Below, in pieces: positions 26,466 to 35,253 of a DNA stretch of 64,000 bases. The notes under the pieces were generated by a model that made no database searches, was not told the DNA's origin, and saw only the letters and a list, made by a program, of their open reading frames with translations. This DNA comes from Mesorhizobium sp. M2D.F.Ca.ET.226.01.1.1. Lineage in GTDB: Bacteria; Pseudomonadota; Alphaproteobacteria; Rhizobiales; Rhizobiaceae. The stretch is from contig NZ_RZOY02000001.1 in the NCBI RefSeq assembly GCF_004022705.2, positions 1 through 64,000 on the forward strand. Reading direction: 5' to 3'. The position numbers and the translations under genes are program-made. Within the stretch, counting starts at the first letter, position 1. The number at the start of each line of letters is the position of its first letter.

Positions 26466-27386
26466 ATGCGCCGTGTCACGTTCGATCTCGATGTCCTCAG
26501 AACCTTCGTCACCGGCATGGAGCTGGGCAGTTTCGCCAAGGCGGCCGAGCGGCTGGGGCGCTCGACGTCAGCCGTCAGCGCGCAATTGAAGAAGCTCGAA
26601 GAGCAGGCGGATACGCCGATTTTCCGCAAAGCGGGGCGCGGCCTGGCATTGACCGAAGCCGGCGAGACGATGCTCGGCTATGCGCGGCGGCTGATCGAGC
26701 TCAATGACGAAGCGGCCTCCGCCATCCGGGGCGTCGAGCTGGAAGGCTGGGTGCGGCTTGGGCTGCAGGAGGATTTCGGCGAGGCGGTGCTGCCCGAGGT
26801 GCTCGGCCGTTTCGCCCGCGCGCATCCCAAGGTGCGCATCGAGGCGCGGATCGGACGCAGCCACGACCTAGCCGACCGCGTCCTGTCAGGAAATCTCGAC
26901 ATCGCGCTCGCCTGGCATGACGGCACGACGCTTCCCTACAGCCGCCATATTGCCGACGTGCAGGCGCGCTGGATCGGTCCGGCGAAGCCTATCGAGGCAG
27001 GTCCGCGCAAAGGCGAGGCGCTGCCGCTGGTGGTGTTCGAGGCGCCATGTCTCTTGCGCACGGTGGCGACCGGAACGCTCGATCGCGCGGGCCTGCCCTG
27101 GCGCATGGCTTTCTCGAGCCCGAGCCTGGGCGGCATCTGGGCGGCGGTGGCGGCGGGCCTCGGTCTGACGATCCGCACCGATATCGGCCTGCCCGCCAAT
27201 GTCAGGGCAATCGCGCCGGGCGTGCTCGGGCTTCCGGCCCTGCCGATGATGGCGCTGCATCTGCACCAGAAGGACGCCGAGCTCGACCCGGTCGCGTCGA
27301 GATTGGCGGAGATTCTTTTGCAGGCGGCGCTGGAGACGCTGCCGGAGGGAGCGCAGGCCAAGGAGAGGTTGCGAAGGGTCGCCTAG
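26466..27386 (+). CDS. LysR-family transcriptional regulator
   Basis: A 306-residue regulator with the N-terminal HTH (about residues 5-62: '[31 protein letters not shown]') and a C-terminal substrate-binding domain. AGGA lies eight bases before the ATG at 26466; a TTG at 26433 would add 11 residues and cover the dyad sites. It is divergent from the MFS gene, its likely target. A family B repeat follows the stop. Confidence 0.9.
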   Translation: MRRVTFDLDVLRTFVTGMELGSFAKAAERLGRSTSAVSAQLKKLEEQADTPIFRKAGRGLALTEAGETMLGYARRLIELNDEAASAIRGVELEGWVRLGLQEDFGEAVLPEVLGRFARAHPKVRIEARIGRSHDLADRVLSGNLDIALAWHDGTTLPYSRHIADVQARWIGPAKPIEAGPRKGEALPLVVFEAPCLLRTVATGTLDRAGLPWRMAFSSPSLGGIWAAVAAGLGLTIRTDIGLPANVRAIAPGVLGLPALPMMALHLHQKDAELDPVASRLAEILLQAALETLPEGAQAKERLRRVA

Positions 27387-27440
27387 CTTTTCGAACAGGA
27401 AGCGCTGCAGATCGAAATACCCGGCGTCGCGTTCCGTCAC

Positions 27441-27597
27441 ACCCCCCTCTGTCCTGCCGGACATCTCCCCCGCAAGGGGGGAGATCAGATGTCGCGCAGG
27501 CTTTCGCTACTCTCCCACGTTGTAAGAAGGGCGGGGCGCCGAAGCTGCCAATCTCCCCCCTTGCGGGGGAGATGCCCGGCAGGGCAGAGGGGGGTGC
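27441..27597 (+). repeat. Intergenic palindromic repeat, family B (rearranged copy)
   Basis: The outer arms ACCCCCCTCTGTCCTGCCGG (left) and its near-complement (right, ending GGGGGGT) flank inner ATCTCCCCC-type hairpins on each side. The modules match those of the copies at 20538 and 52152, but the two end modules are arranged head to head. It fills the space between the LysR gene and der, which are convergent. Confidence 0.8.
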
Positions 27598-27645
27598 GGT
27601 CCCGCCAGCGTTGCGAGGATTTCACCTCGCGACGGCAAACAAACC

Positions 27646-29076
27646 TCACCTCTTCTTCGCCCTGCCGGCAAACGGATTGTCCGAGGTGCGCAGCGCCATG
27701 CGGATCGGCACGCCGGGCATGTCGAAGGCCTCGCGCAGGCTGTTGGTCAGGTAGCGGACATAGGATTGCGGCATCGCGTCCGGCCGCGAGCACGAGACGA
27801 CGAAGCCCGGCGGCCGGGTTTTTGCCTGGGTGACGTATTTGATCTTCAGCCGGCGGCCGGCGACGGCGGGCGGCGGATGGTGCGCAAGGATGCCTTCCAG
27901 CCAGCGGTTGAGCTTGCCGGTCGAGACGCGGCTGTTCCAGACCTTGTGCGTCTTGATGATGCTTTCCATTAGCTTGTCGAGGCCGCGTCCGGTCTCGGCC
28001 GAAACCGTCACCGCCTGGATGCCGCGCACCTGCGGCAGGAGCCGCTCGGTCTTCTCACGCAGCTCGGACAAAAGCTCCTGCGGATTGTCGATCAGGTCCC
28101 ATTTGTTGAAGGCGATCACCGGCGCTCGGCCCTCGCGGATGATGAGGTCGGCGATCTGCAGGTCCTGCTTCTCGAAGGGAATGGTGGCGTCGAGCACGAT
28201 GATGACGATCTCGGCGAAGCGGATGGCGCGCAGGCCGTCCTGCACCGAGAGCTTTTCCAGCTTCTCCTGCACCTTCGACTTGCGCCGCATGCCGGCGGTG
28301 TCGAAGAGCTTTATGCGGCGGCCGCGCCAGTCCCAGTCGACCGAAATCGAATCGCGGGTGATGCCGGCTTCCGGGCCGGTGAGCAGGCGCTCCTCGCCGA
28401 TCAGCGCATTGATCAGCGTCGACTTGCCGGCGTTCGGGCGGCCGACGACGGCGATGCGCAGCGGCTTGGTGTCGTCATAGGGTGCTTCAGCGTCCGGGTC
28501 GGCGATGTCCTCGCCGATCAGCACCTCGCTGGCGGCGATCTCGTCGCTGTCTTCTTCGTCGTCCTCGCCGAAAGCGCGTTCCTCGCCGAGTGCGGCGACC
28601 ACCGCGTCGCGCAGGTCGGGCATGCCCTGGCCGTGCTCGGCCGAGACCGGGATGGGCTCGCCAAGGCCGAGCTCCCAGGCCTCCAGCATCCCCCCTTGCG
28701 CGCCGCGCGCCTCGGCCTTGTTGGCGACAAGCACCACCGGCTTGCCGGATTTGCGCACGACGTCGGCGAAGGTGCGGTCGTCCGGCATCAGCCCCGACTT
28801 GGCATCCACCGTGAAGAAGATCAGGTCGGCCTCGCGGATCGCGATCTCGGTCTGCTGGCGCATGCGGCCGGGCAGCGTCGAAGCCGCCGCATCCTCGAAG
28901 CCGGCGGTGTCGATGACATCGAAATAAAGATCGTAGAGTTTTGCCGCATGGACACGACGGTCGCGCGTCACGCCCGGCGTGTCGTCGACAAGCGCCAGCT
29001 TCTTTCCGACCAGCCGATTGAAAAGAGTCGACTTGCCGACGTTAGGCCGGCCGATGATGGCGACTTTGAAGCCCAT
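27646..29076 (-). CDS. der: Ribosome biogenesis GTPase Der (EngA)
   Basis: A 476-residue GTPase with two G domains in tandem and a C-terminal KH-like domain, which is unique to Der. G1 motifs 'GRPNVGKST' (residues 9-17) and 'GRPNAGKST' (about residue 212 onward), with 'DTAGFED' and '[10 protein letters not shown]' as the two G3 sites, are intact. It acts in 50S subunit maturation. An acidic linker of about 30 residues joins the G domains. The C-terminus ends in a basic tail (RAKKR). Only six bases separate it from the TPR gene upstream. Confidence 0.96.
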   Translation of the reverse strand: MGFKVAIIGRPNVGKSTLFNRLVGKKLALVDDTPGVTRDRRVHAAKLYDLYFDVIDTAGFEDAAASTLPGRMRQQTEIAIREADLIFFTVDAKSGLMPDDRTFADVVRKSGKPVVLVANKAEARGAQGGMLEAWELGLGEPIPVSAEHGQGMPDLRDAVVAALGEERAFGEDDEEDSDEIAASEVLIGEDIADPDAEAPYDDTKPLRIAVVGRPNAGKSTLINALIGEERLLTGPEAGITRDSISVDWDWRGRRIKLFDTAGMRRKSKVQEKLEKLSVQDGLRAIRFAEIVIIVLDATIPFEKQDLQIADLIIREGRAPVIAFNKWDLIDNPQELLSELREKTERLLPQVRGIQAVTVSAETGRGLDKLMESIIKTHKVWNSRVSTGKLNRWLEGILAHHPPPAVAGRRLKIKYVTQAKTRPPGFVVSCSRPDAMPQSYVRYLTNSLREAFDMPGVPIRMALRTSDNPFAGRAKKR

Positions 29077-29082
29077 CCGAGG

Positions 29083-29748
29083 TCACGAGGCGTTGCCCGA
29101 CCCACGGATCAGCTCGGACATCAGCTGCGCCCGCTGGCGCACATTGCGCGGGGCAGCCTCATCCGAGGAGATCTGGTCGAACAGTTTGAGCGCATCCGCC
29201 GACTTGCCGTCCTTCCAGGCGGCGAGGCCGAGCGCCTCGCGCGCCGAGTGGCGCAGCGGATTGGTGTCGGCGGTAAGTGCCTCGACGCGGCTGGCGACAT
29301 CGGCGTAAGAGCCGTGGTCGACGAGCAGCAGTGCTGCCCTCAGCCGCGCGATGTCGCGGATGCCGCCGGGGATGGCGTTGTCGGCGGCGACCTCGTCGAA
29401 ATCCTTGACGGCGCCGTCGGCGTCGCCCTTGTCGGCCTTGACGGTCGCGGCGCGCATGCGGGCGAGCAGCGGATAGGCGCCGTAACCGTCCTTCTCCAGC
29501 TGGTCCAGCGCGGCGATGGCCTCGTCGTTCTTGCCGTCATTGGCGAGCTTGAGCGCGGCCGAGAAGGCGTCGCCCGAACGATTGGCGCGGCTCTCGTCCC
29601 AATAGCGGTAGCCGACGACGGCGGCGGTGCCCAGCACGATCAGGATGGCGATGCCGAGCACGGCCGGGCCAAAACGATCCCACAGCGCCTGCGCCTGCTC
29701 GCGACGAATCTCTTCGTTGACTTCGCGGATAAAACTGTCGTCCGACAT
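29083..29748 (-). CDS. Membrane-anchored TPR protein (YfgM-like)
   Basis: A 221-residue protein with an N-terminal cytoplasmic tail, one membrane helix (about residues 28-47) and a periplasmic helical repeat region of the TPR_21 type. YfgM-like proteins work with the Sec translocon and periplasmic chaperones. In many proteobacteria the gene precedes bamB and der; here it directly precedes der with no bamB between. The start is taken at the second Met (29748). Confidence 0.85.
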   Translation of the reverse strand: MSDDSFIREVNEEIRREQAQALWDRFGPAVLGIAILIVLGTAAVVGYRYWDESRANRSGDAFSAALKLANDGKNDEAIAALDQLEKDGYGAYPLLARMRAATVKADKGDADGAVKDFDEVAADNAIPGGIRDIARLRAALLLVDHGSYADVASRVEALTADTNPLRHSAREALGLAAWKDGKSADALKLFDQISSDEAAPRNVRQRAQLMSELIRGSGNAS

Positions 29749-29951
29749 CAATCAAAACCATTGTTGCCCCATGCGGGGCGCTTCTTGAGCCCGCGTTTTA
29801 GCGAAAATTTGTCGGCATGGAAGGGGGCGGGCCGGAAAATCGGCTGAGAACGGCAGACGCCCCACAAGGGGCTCGCCGGACCGCATCGACGCCACATTTG
29901 CGCGATAGCCGGCTTGCGATCGGCCGAAAGGGCCCTGCCAGAAGGTTGCCA

Positions 29952-30965
29952 ATGCTTCGTTCTTACCGCGTCCTTGCATCCAGTCTCGCCTTGCTCGGCT
30001 GCGTCAATGCCGCCTTTGCCGATCCGCCGAAACCGCAAACCGTGTCGCCGGCCAAACCCAAGCAGGTCGTGCTGATCTCGTTCGACGCCGCGCGCGATAT
30101 CTCGCAGTGGGAACGCAGCCGCGCGCTGGCAAAGCGCACGGGCGCGCATTTCACCTATTTTTTGTCTTGCGTCTTCCTGCTCTCGCCGGAAACGCGGCAG
30201 GACTATGCCGGCCCCGGCAAGGCCGCCGGCAAATCCAATGTCGGCTTCGGTGCGTCGAAACAGGACGTCGCGGAGCGTCTTGAACAGGTCCGGCTAGCCG
30301 CAGCCGAAGGTCACGACATCGGCAGCCATGCCTGCGGCCATTTCGACGGCAAGGACTGGAGCAAGGCCGACTGGCTGACCGAATTCGCCTCCGTCCGGCG
30401 CATCTTTGAAAACGCCTATGCGATCAACAGCATCTCGCCCGAACCGCCCGGCTGGCGCGATTTCGCCCGTCATGCCGTGACCGGTTTCCGCGCGCCATAC
30501 CTTTCGACCGACAAACCGCTTTACGAAGCGCTGCCCGAGGCCGGCTTCCAATATGACGCGAGCGGCGTCTCGAACGAGCCGGAGTTGCCTCCAACGCGGA
30601 ACGGCATAACGCACTTTGCCCTGCCGCTCATCCCGGAGGGTCCGAAGGCGAAGCCGGTGGTCGCCATGGACTACAATCTTTATGTCCGCCACTCAGGCGG
30701 CATCGAGAAGCCGGCCATGGCGGACGAATTCACCGAGCGCGCCTATCAGGCGTTCCACGCCGCCTTCGATACCGAGTATAACGGCAAGCGGATGCCGCTG
30801 GAGCTCGGCTTCCACTTCACGCTGATGAACGACGGCGCCTATTGGAATGCGCTTGAGCGCTTCGCCGGCGAGGTCTGCGTCAAGGCTGATGTCGAGTGCA
30901 TCAGTTTCCGCGATTATGTCGCGAGGCAGCGCGCCGGACAGGCTCAGGCGAGCGTGGGCGGCTGA
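29952..30965 (+). CDS. Polysaccharide deacetylase-like secreted protein
   Basis: A 337-residue protein with a signal peptide (residues 1-23, ending AAFA). A NodB-type fold is indicated by 'HDIGSHACGHFDG' (H-x3-H metal site) and 'GFRAPYL' (motif 3). In the first motif the usual F-D-D is 'SFDAA', so the metal-binding second aspartate is alanine. AGAAGG lies seven bases before the ATG at 29952; a reading from 29817 has no such site. It may be a catalytically altered deacetylase. Convergent with bacA. Confidence 0.8.
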   Translation: MLRSYRVLASSLALLGCVNAAFADPPKPQTVSPAKPKQVVLISFDAARDISQWERSRALAKRTGAHFTYFLSCVFLLSPETRQDYAGPGKAAGKSNVGFGASKQDVAERLEQVRLAAAEGHDIGSHACGHFDGKDWSKADWLTEFASVRRIFENAYAINSISPEPPGWRDFARHAVTGFRAPYLSTDKPLYEALPEAGFQYDASGVSNEPELPPTRNGITHFALPLIPEGPKAKPVVAMDYNLYVRHSGGIEKPAMADEFTERAYQAFHAAFDTEYNGKRMPLELGFHFTLMNDGAYWNALERFAGEVCVKADVECISFRDYVARQRAGQAQASVGG

Positions 30966-30983
30966 CTAGGACCTAGCCGCGCC

Positions 30984-32261
30984 CTAACTTGCCGGCTGAT
31001 CTTCGGGGCGCATGCCAGCTTGCTCGCGTTCCAGATAGTGCTGATCGATAACCGGAAGCTGTTCGCCCTGCAGCGTCGCCTCGAAGGCACGCAAACGTTT
31101 GTGCACCGACTGCAGTTCGACAATCGTCGACCAGGAATTCAGCAGGAATTGCAGCGAATTCGTCACCTTGCCGAACGCGTTCGATATCTGGTTCAGGGCG
31201 CCGAAGGTGATCTTATGCGCAACCAGCGAGGGCCCGAGGATAAGCAATGAGAAGATGTTGTCGGCCTGTAGGTAGGTGTAACGAACGACGTTGAAATAGA
31301 TGTAGTGGAAATAGAGCTTGAAATAATTGCGGCGAACATTGGCGAACAATTGGGTAGTCGTCGCCGGCTGAGCCCGGTCGGCGTGATCTTCGCCGTAGAC
31401 GAGTTCCTTGCGATAGGCTGCCTCGACGCGCTGGTTGCGGAACTGCAGGCCCGGCAGCTTGAGACCCGCCACCATGACGGAGATCGTCCCGAACAAGCAC
31501 CAGCCCAATGCGGCGATAACCAAAGGCTGCGGGACCGCACCGACGATCGGCAGCTCGGTAATATGAGCCTGCAATTGAATCAGGACCGGCAGAAAGGCGA
31601 TCAGGGTCATGATCGACTGGACGAAGGTCGAGCCGAGATCTTCCATGATCTGCGAGAAGCGCATCGTGTCTTCCTGGATACGCTGTGAAGCGCCTTCGAT
31701 GTGGCGCAGCCGGCCCCAGTTCGCCATGAAGTAATCGTTCATCGCGGTGCGCCAGCGGAAGATCCAGTGACTGACGATGAAGGCATTGACCACCTGCACG
31801 TTCATGCCGACCAGCGCCAGCCAGGAGAAATCGGCCAATCCTATATAAAATTCCGAGTCGGTTGACTTCCCCGTGCCCGACATCAGGCCCTGCACGTAGT
31901 CGAAGAACGGACCATACCAATTGTTGACGGCAACGCTGACCTGAACATTGAAATAGATGAAGAACAGGATGACGGCGGTCATCAGGATCGACCAGTTTTG
32001 CCACGGATGTGGTGAATACCAGCTCCAGAAGGCGTAGAAGATCGCCACGCAGGCCACGAAGTAGATATAGAACCACAGGAACGGCTTCGACCACAGCACC
32101 GCGATGCCGATGATGGGCGGGGCACCCGCCGCCGCCGGCGGCAATCCGAATACCGCGCCCAGTTGTTCACCGCCGAAAAACCAGAACAGGATCGCCGCAA
32201 GGCTCCAGAGGGCGGCCGAGGTGAAGAAGAGCTTCGGCTGCGGGAAGAAAGATACGAACAC
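30984..32261 (-). CDS. bacA: Peptide antibiotic transporter SbmA/BacA
   Basis: A 425-residue inner-membrane protein of the SbmA/BacA family, with six to eight membrane segments and the conserved blocks 'WRTAMNDYFMANWGRLRHIEGASQRIQED' in pieces and 'NYFKLYFHYIYFNVVRYTYLQ' in the C-terminal half. These proteins take up peptides using the proton gradient and, in rhizobia, are needed in legumes that make NCR peptides and for very-long-chain fatty acid modification of lipid A. The length matches rhizobial BacA. It stands alone between a deacetylase-like gene and an MFS gene. Only the family is certain; a symbiotic role is inferred. Confidence 0.9.
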   Translation of the reverse strand: MFVSFFPQPKLFFTSAALWSLAAILFWFFGGEQLGAVFGLPPAAAGAPPIIGIAVLWSKPFLWFYIYFVACVAIFYAFWSWYSPHPWQNWSILMTAVILFFIYFNVQVSVAVNNWYGPFFDYVQGLMSGTGKSTDSEFYIGLADFSWLALVGMNVQVVNAFIVSHWIFRWRTAMNDYFMANWGRLRHIEGASQRIQEDTMRFSQIMEDLGSTFVQSIMTLIAFLPVLIQLQAHITELPIVGAVPQPLVIAALGWCLFGTISVMVAGLKLPGLQFRNQRVEAAYRKELVYGEDHADRAQPATTTQLFANVRRNYFKLYFHYIYFNVVRYTYLQADNIFSLLILGPSLVAHKITFGALNQISNAFGKVTNSLQFLLNSWSTIVELQSVHKRLRAFEATLQGEQLPVIDQHYLEREQAGMRPEDQPAS

Positions 32262-32383
32262 TGTGGCGGGTTTCCTCGGTCTGACCGCAAATCAGCGGCG
32301 TTGCTGTTCGGCGGGCATAAGGTCACACATTAGGGGGAAAGAAAATGCCCTGCCCGATGCCCGGCATCGAACAAGGCCGCAAA

Positions 32384-33541
32384 TCATGGCGATTTTGGCG
32401 CGGCCGACCAGGCAATGACGCCGGAGAGCAACAGAGCTGCCGCCGCCATGATCGAGGCAAGGGTATAATTGCCCGAGGCCTGGGCGAGCAGGCCGGCGGC
32501 GACCGGGCCGACGATCTGGCCGAGGCCGAAGGCGGCCGTCATCACCGCGAAGACGCGGCGCGGCGCGCGCGGTGCGAGCTGTCTGCCCATCTGTATCCCC
32601 AGCGCCGTGATGGCGATGAAGGTGCCGCCGAGCAGGACGCCGGCGATCAGCGGTCCGGCGGCGCCTTTGACGACGACGCTAGCGGTGACGCCGACCACCT
32701 CGATCAGGCAGGTGACCGCATAGGCGGCATAGAGCCCGATCCGCCCGGCCAGCTTTTGCCACAACCAGGTCGACGGAAAGCCGGCGAGTCCGGCAACCAT
32801 CCAGACGGAGGCCTCGAAGACGCGGCTGCCGCCGCCCTGGCGTACAATGGCGATCAGGAATGTCGCGGTCACCACATAGCCAAAGCCGAACAGCCCGTAG
32901 GCGACGATCATCTTCGCCAGGGACCTGTCCCTCGGCAGCGCCGGCTCGGGGCCATCGACGCCGTTGGCGGGCCTGGCGGCGCCGGCGAGCAGCGCGACCA
33001 GAAGCAGGCCGGCCAGCGAGATCGCTCCCGACCAGAGCCAGCCCGCGCTCCAATCGGCACGCTCGGTGACCAGGACGGCCAGCAGCGCCGAGGACGCCGC
33101 GATGCCCAGGCCGACGCCGCCGAAATGCAGCGCCTGCAGATCGCCGCGGCCGGCCTCCGCGAGATGGCTGAAGACGATCGAGGACATGAACACCATGACG
33201 AAGGCGCTTCCGAGGCCGGCAAGGAAACGGATGAGGAGAAAGGCGGCCATCGTCTCGTTCAGGCCCATCAGACCGGCAAGCAAGGCGCTGGCAGCGAGGC
33301 TGGCGAACATCAGCATGCGTTCGCGGCCATGCGCCCAGCCGCCTGCGGCAGCCAGCGCGCCGACGAGATAGCCGAGGTAATTGGCGGAGGCGATCCAGCC
33401 GGCATCGGCCGGCGTCAGATGCAACGCCTCCATCATGCCGGGCAGGATCGGCGTGTAGACGAAGCGGCCGATGCCCATGGCGACGGCAAGCGCTGTCATG
33501 CCGGCAAAGGCGAGACGCAAGGGAGATGGCGAGGCGTTCAT
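32384..33541 (-). CDS. YbfB/YjiJ-family MFS transporter
   Basis: A 385-residue membrane protein with about 12 helices. The N-terminal 'GIGRFVYTPILPGMM' and 'ADAGWIASANYLGYL' segments identify the YbfB/YjiJ group, whose substrates are unknown. The start is taken at 33541 because the protein then begins at the usual family point; an ATG 36 bases upstream is possible. Neither has a good ribosome site. Confidence 0.85.
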   Translation of the reverse strand: MNASPSPLRLAFAGMTALAVAMGIGRFVYTPILPGMMEALHLTPADAGWIASANYLGYLVGALAAAGGWAHGRERMLMFASLAASALLAGLMGLNETMAAFLLIRFLAGLGSAFVMVFMSSIVFSHLAEAGRGDLQALHFGGVGLGIAASSALLAVLVTERADWSAGWLWSGAISLAGLLLVALLAGAARPANGVDGPEPALPRDRSLAKMIVAYGLFGFGYVVTATFLIAIVRQGGGSRVFEASVWMVAGLAGFPSTWLWQKLAGRIGLYAAYAVTCLIEVVGVTASVVVKGAAGPLIAGVLLGGTFIAITALGIQMGRQLAPRAPRRVFAVMTAAFGLGQIVGPVAAGLLAQASGNYTLASIMAAAALLLSGVIAWSAAPKSP

Positions 33542-33599
33542 TGCGGCGCACAATAAGTGTGTGCGCCAGCGAAACAATGCGCTTGCGTTGGGCCAGAAG

Positions 33600-33923
33600 C
33601 GGGGACGGGTGCCTGCCGCCTCAAGGCCTCCGCTGCCGGAAGCCTCTCAGCGTTTGCGCTGCCCTCATCGCCCTGCCGGGCACTTCTGCCCGTATAGTGA
33701 CGGGGGGAAGGGGCTGGCCGCAGCGCTGGCGCCCCTCCTGCAACGCCGGCGATTGGCGAAACCGCCGGCGGAAGCGCCCTTCTTCCCGTTCACGGGGAGA
33801 AGATGGCGGCAGCCAGATGAGGGGCGGCGCCGACACTCGCAGAACTGCGTACAAGGCTCGCAGAACTGCGTACAAGGTCTGCGACAGTATCGAAGTGGTG
33901 ACTTGCCGCTTCCGTTCGATCTT
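33600..33923. repeat. Gap between the MFS gene and a small gene: degenerate palindromic repeat and 21-bp tandem duplication
   Basis: No gene is supported in this gap. Roughly 33615-33830 resembles a worn palindromic repeat, with modules such as CTCATCGCCCTGCCGGGCA and CGTTCACGGGGAGAAG. At 33836-33877 a 21-base unit beginning CTCGCAGAACTGCG is present twice in perfect tandem, with a partial third start. Short overlapping readings here have no ribosome sites or recognisable features. Confidence 0.6.
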
Positions 33924-34124
33924 TCAGCGGCCAACCGCGCCTATCGTCTCGTATGCCGTGCGGCGAGCCGTCAGCCGGAAGGGCATGTCGCCGAGTTCGC
34001 GCTCCGACATGGTGTCGAGCACGGGATGCGACAGCGGATCGATTACCCAACGGGCGATTTCTCCCTCATCGCTCGGCCTGGCCTGGGTGCTGGAGAACCC
34101 TTTCAACAAAGATAAAATCTTCAT
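33924..34124 (-). CDS. Small DUF1127-like protein
   Basis: A 66-residue basic-acidic small protein. An AGGAG site eight bases before the ATG at 34124 strongly supports translation. The C-terminal part, 'LDTMSERELGDMPFRLT', resembles the L-x-x-L-S-D-R-x-L-x-D-I-G core of DUF1127 peptides, some of which affect RNA turnover and stress in alphaproteobacteria. It is divergent from a GcvA-like LysR gene, a pairing recalled from other rhizobial genomes. The family match is moderate. Confidence 0.65.
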   Translation of the reverse strand: MKILSLLKGFSSTQARPSDEGEIARWVIDPLSHPVLDTMSERELGDMPFRLTARRTAYETIGAVGR

Positions 34125-34221
34125 GGGACAAGCTCCTGCTTCAAGGCTATTCCTGTTAAATTCTGCCTCTTACCGTCGGGTTTCAATTGAGATTTTGGCC
34201 CGCGCACTTTAGAAAAACTGA

Positions 34222-35136
34222 ATGGCTATGCTGAACCGCGTCCATCTCAACGGCCTGCGCGCCGTGGAAACCGTTGCCCGGCTGGGATCGCTTGCCGCGG
34301 CGGCGGCTGAACTGAACGTCTCGGTCAGCGCCGTCAGCCAGCAGGTCAAACGCACCGAGAAGCAGCTGGGGCAGGCGCTGTTCGAACGCACGCCGGGCGG
34401 GCTCGTGCCGACCGAGTTCGGCGCCGCCTTCACGGCACGGCTCAGCGCCGGCTTCCGCGAGCTCGCGCAAGCGGTGGCGCTGGCCGACGAGGCCAATGAC
34501 TGCACGCTGGTCGTCTCGGTGGCGCCGGCCTTCGCTTCGAAATGGCTGCTGCCCCGTCTATCGCGACACTTCGCCCGGCACCCCAATGTACTTTTGCGCA
34601 TCGACGCCTCGGCCAGGATCGCCGATCTCGACCGCTCCGACATCGATATCGCCATCCGGCTTGGCGACGGCAAATGGCCGGGCGGGCGCAGCGAGCTTCT
34701 GCTTGCCCAGGAAGTGTTTCCGGTCTGCGCGCCGTCGATCGCGGCCAGGCTGCACTCGATCGAGGATCTGGCGCAGACCTGCGCCATAACCGACGAGCGG
34801 GCGATGTTCAGCTGGGACAGCTGGTTCGAGGCGGCCGGAGTCGAGCCGGTCACCTTCCAGAAGGGCGCGCGTTTCACCGATCCGATGCTGTGCCTGGAAT
34901 CGGCAATCGCCGGCCATGGCGTGATGCTCGCCTGGCAGTTGCTGACCGCCGACGCGCTGGCCGACGGCCGGCTGGTCGCGCCCTTCGGCATCAGGGCCGC
35001 GAGCGGGCTGGGCTACTGGCTGGTGACCTCGGCGACCAAGAGCGAAAGCCGCAAGGTGCGCGACTTCAAGGCCTGGATCCGCGAGGAGATCGAGGCGACC
35101 ATGGCACAGTTCCGGGCGCTGGACAGCGCCGCATAA
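34222..35136 (+). CDS. LysR-family regulator (GcvA-like)
   Basis: A 304-residue regulator with an N-terminal HTH ('LAAAAAELNVSVSAVSQQVKR', about residues 26-46) and a C-terminal binding domain with 'LPRLSRHFARHPNVLLRI' and 'DIDIAIRLGDGKWPGG', typical of the GcvA subgroup. The start could be the ATG at 34222 or 34228. It is divergent from the DUF1127-like gene with a 97-base gap and probably controls it. The ligand is unknown. Confidence 0.88.
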   Translation: MAMLNRVHLNGLRAVETVARLGSLAAAAAELNVSVSAVSQQVKRTEKQLGQALFERTPGGLVPTEFGAAFTARLSAGFRELAQAVALADEANDCTLVVSVAPAFASKWLLPRLSRHFARHPNVLLRIDASARIADLDRSDIDIAIRLGDGKWPGGRSELLLAQEVFPVCAPSIAARLHSIEDLAQTCAITDERAMFSWDSWFEAAGVEPVTFQKGARFTDPMLCLESAIAGHGVMLAWQLLTADALADGRLVAPFGIRAASGLGYWLVTSATKSESRKVRDFKAWIREEIEATMAQFRALDSAA

Positions 35137-35253
35137 AAGCTGTGCACTTCGCGGTCCTTCATGCTTGAGAGCGGGCCTAGTCGATCGCGGTGGAAAGGCC
35201 AACCGCAGCGGTCTATGTAAGGATGAGAACCCCAACATACGGCAGGCAGGATC

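Noticed and set aside
33526..34212. Plus-strand readings of over 200 codons across the gap near 33600-34200
   Set aside because: They run through a palindromic repeat, a tandem duplication and a supported minus-strand gene, with low-quality composition.
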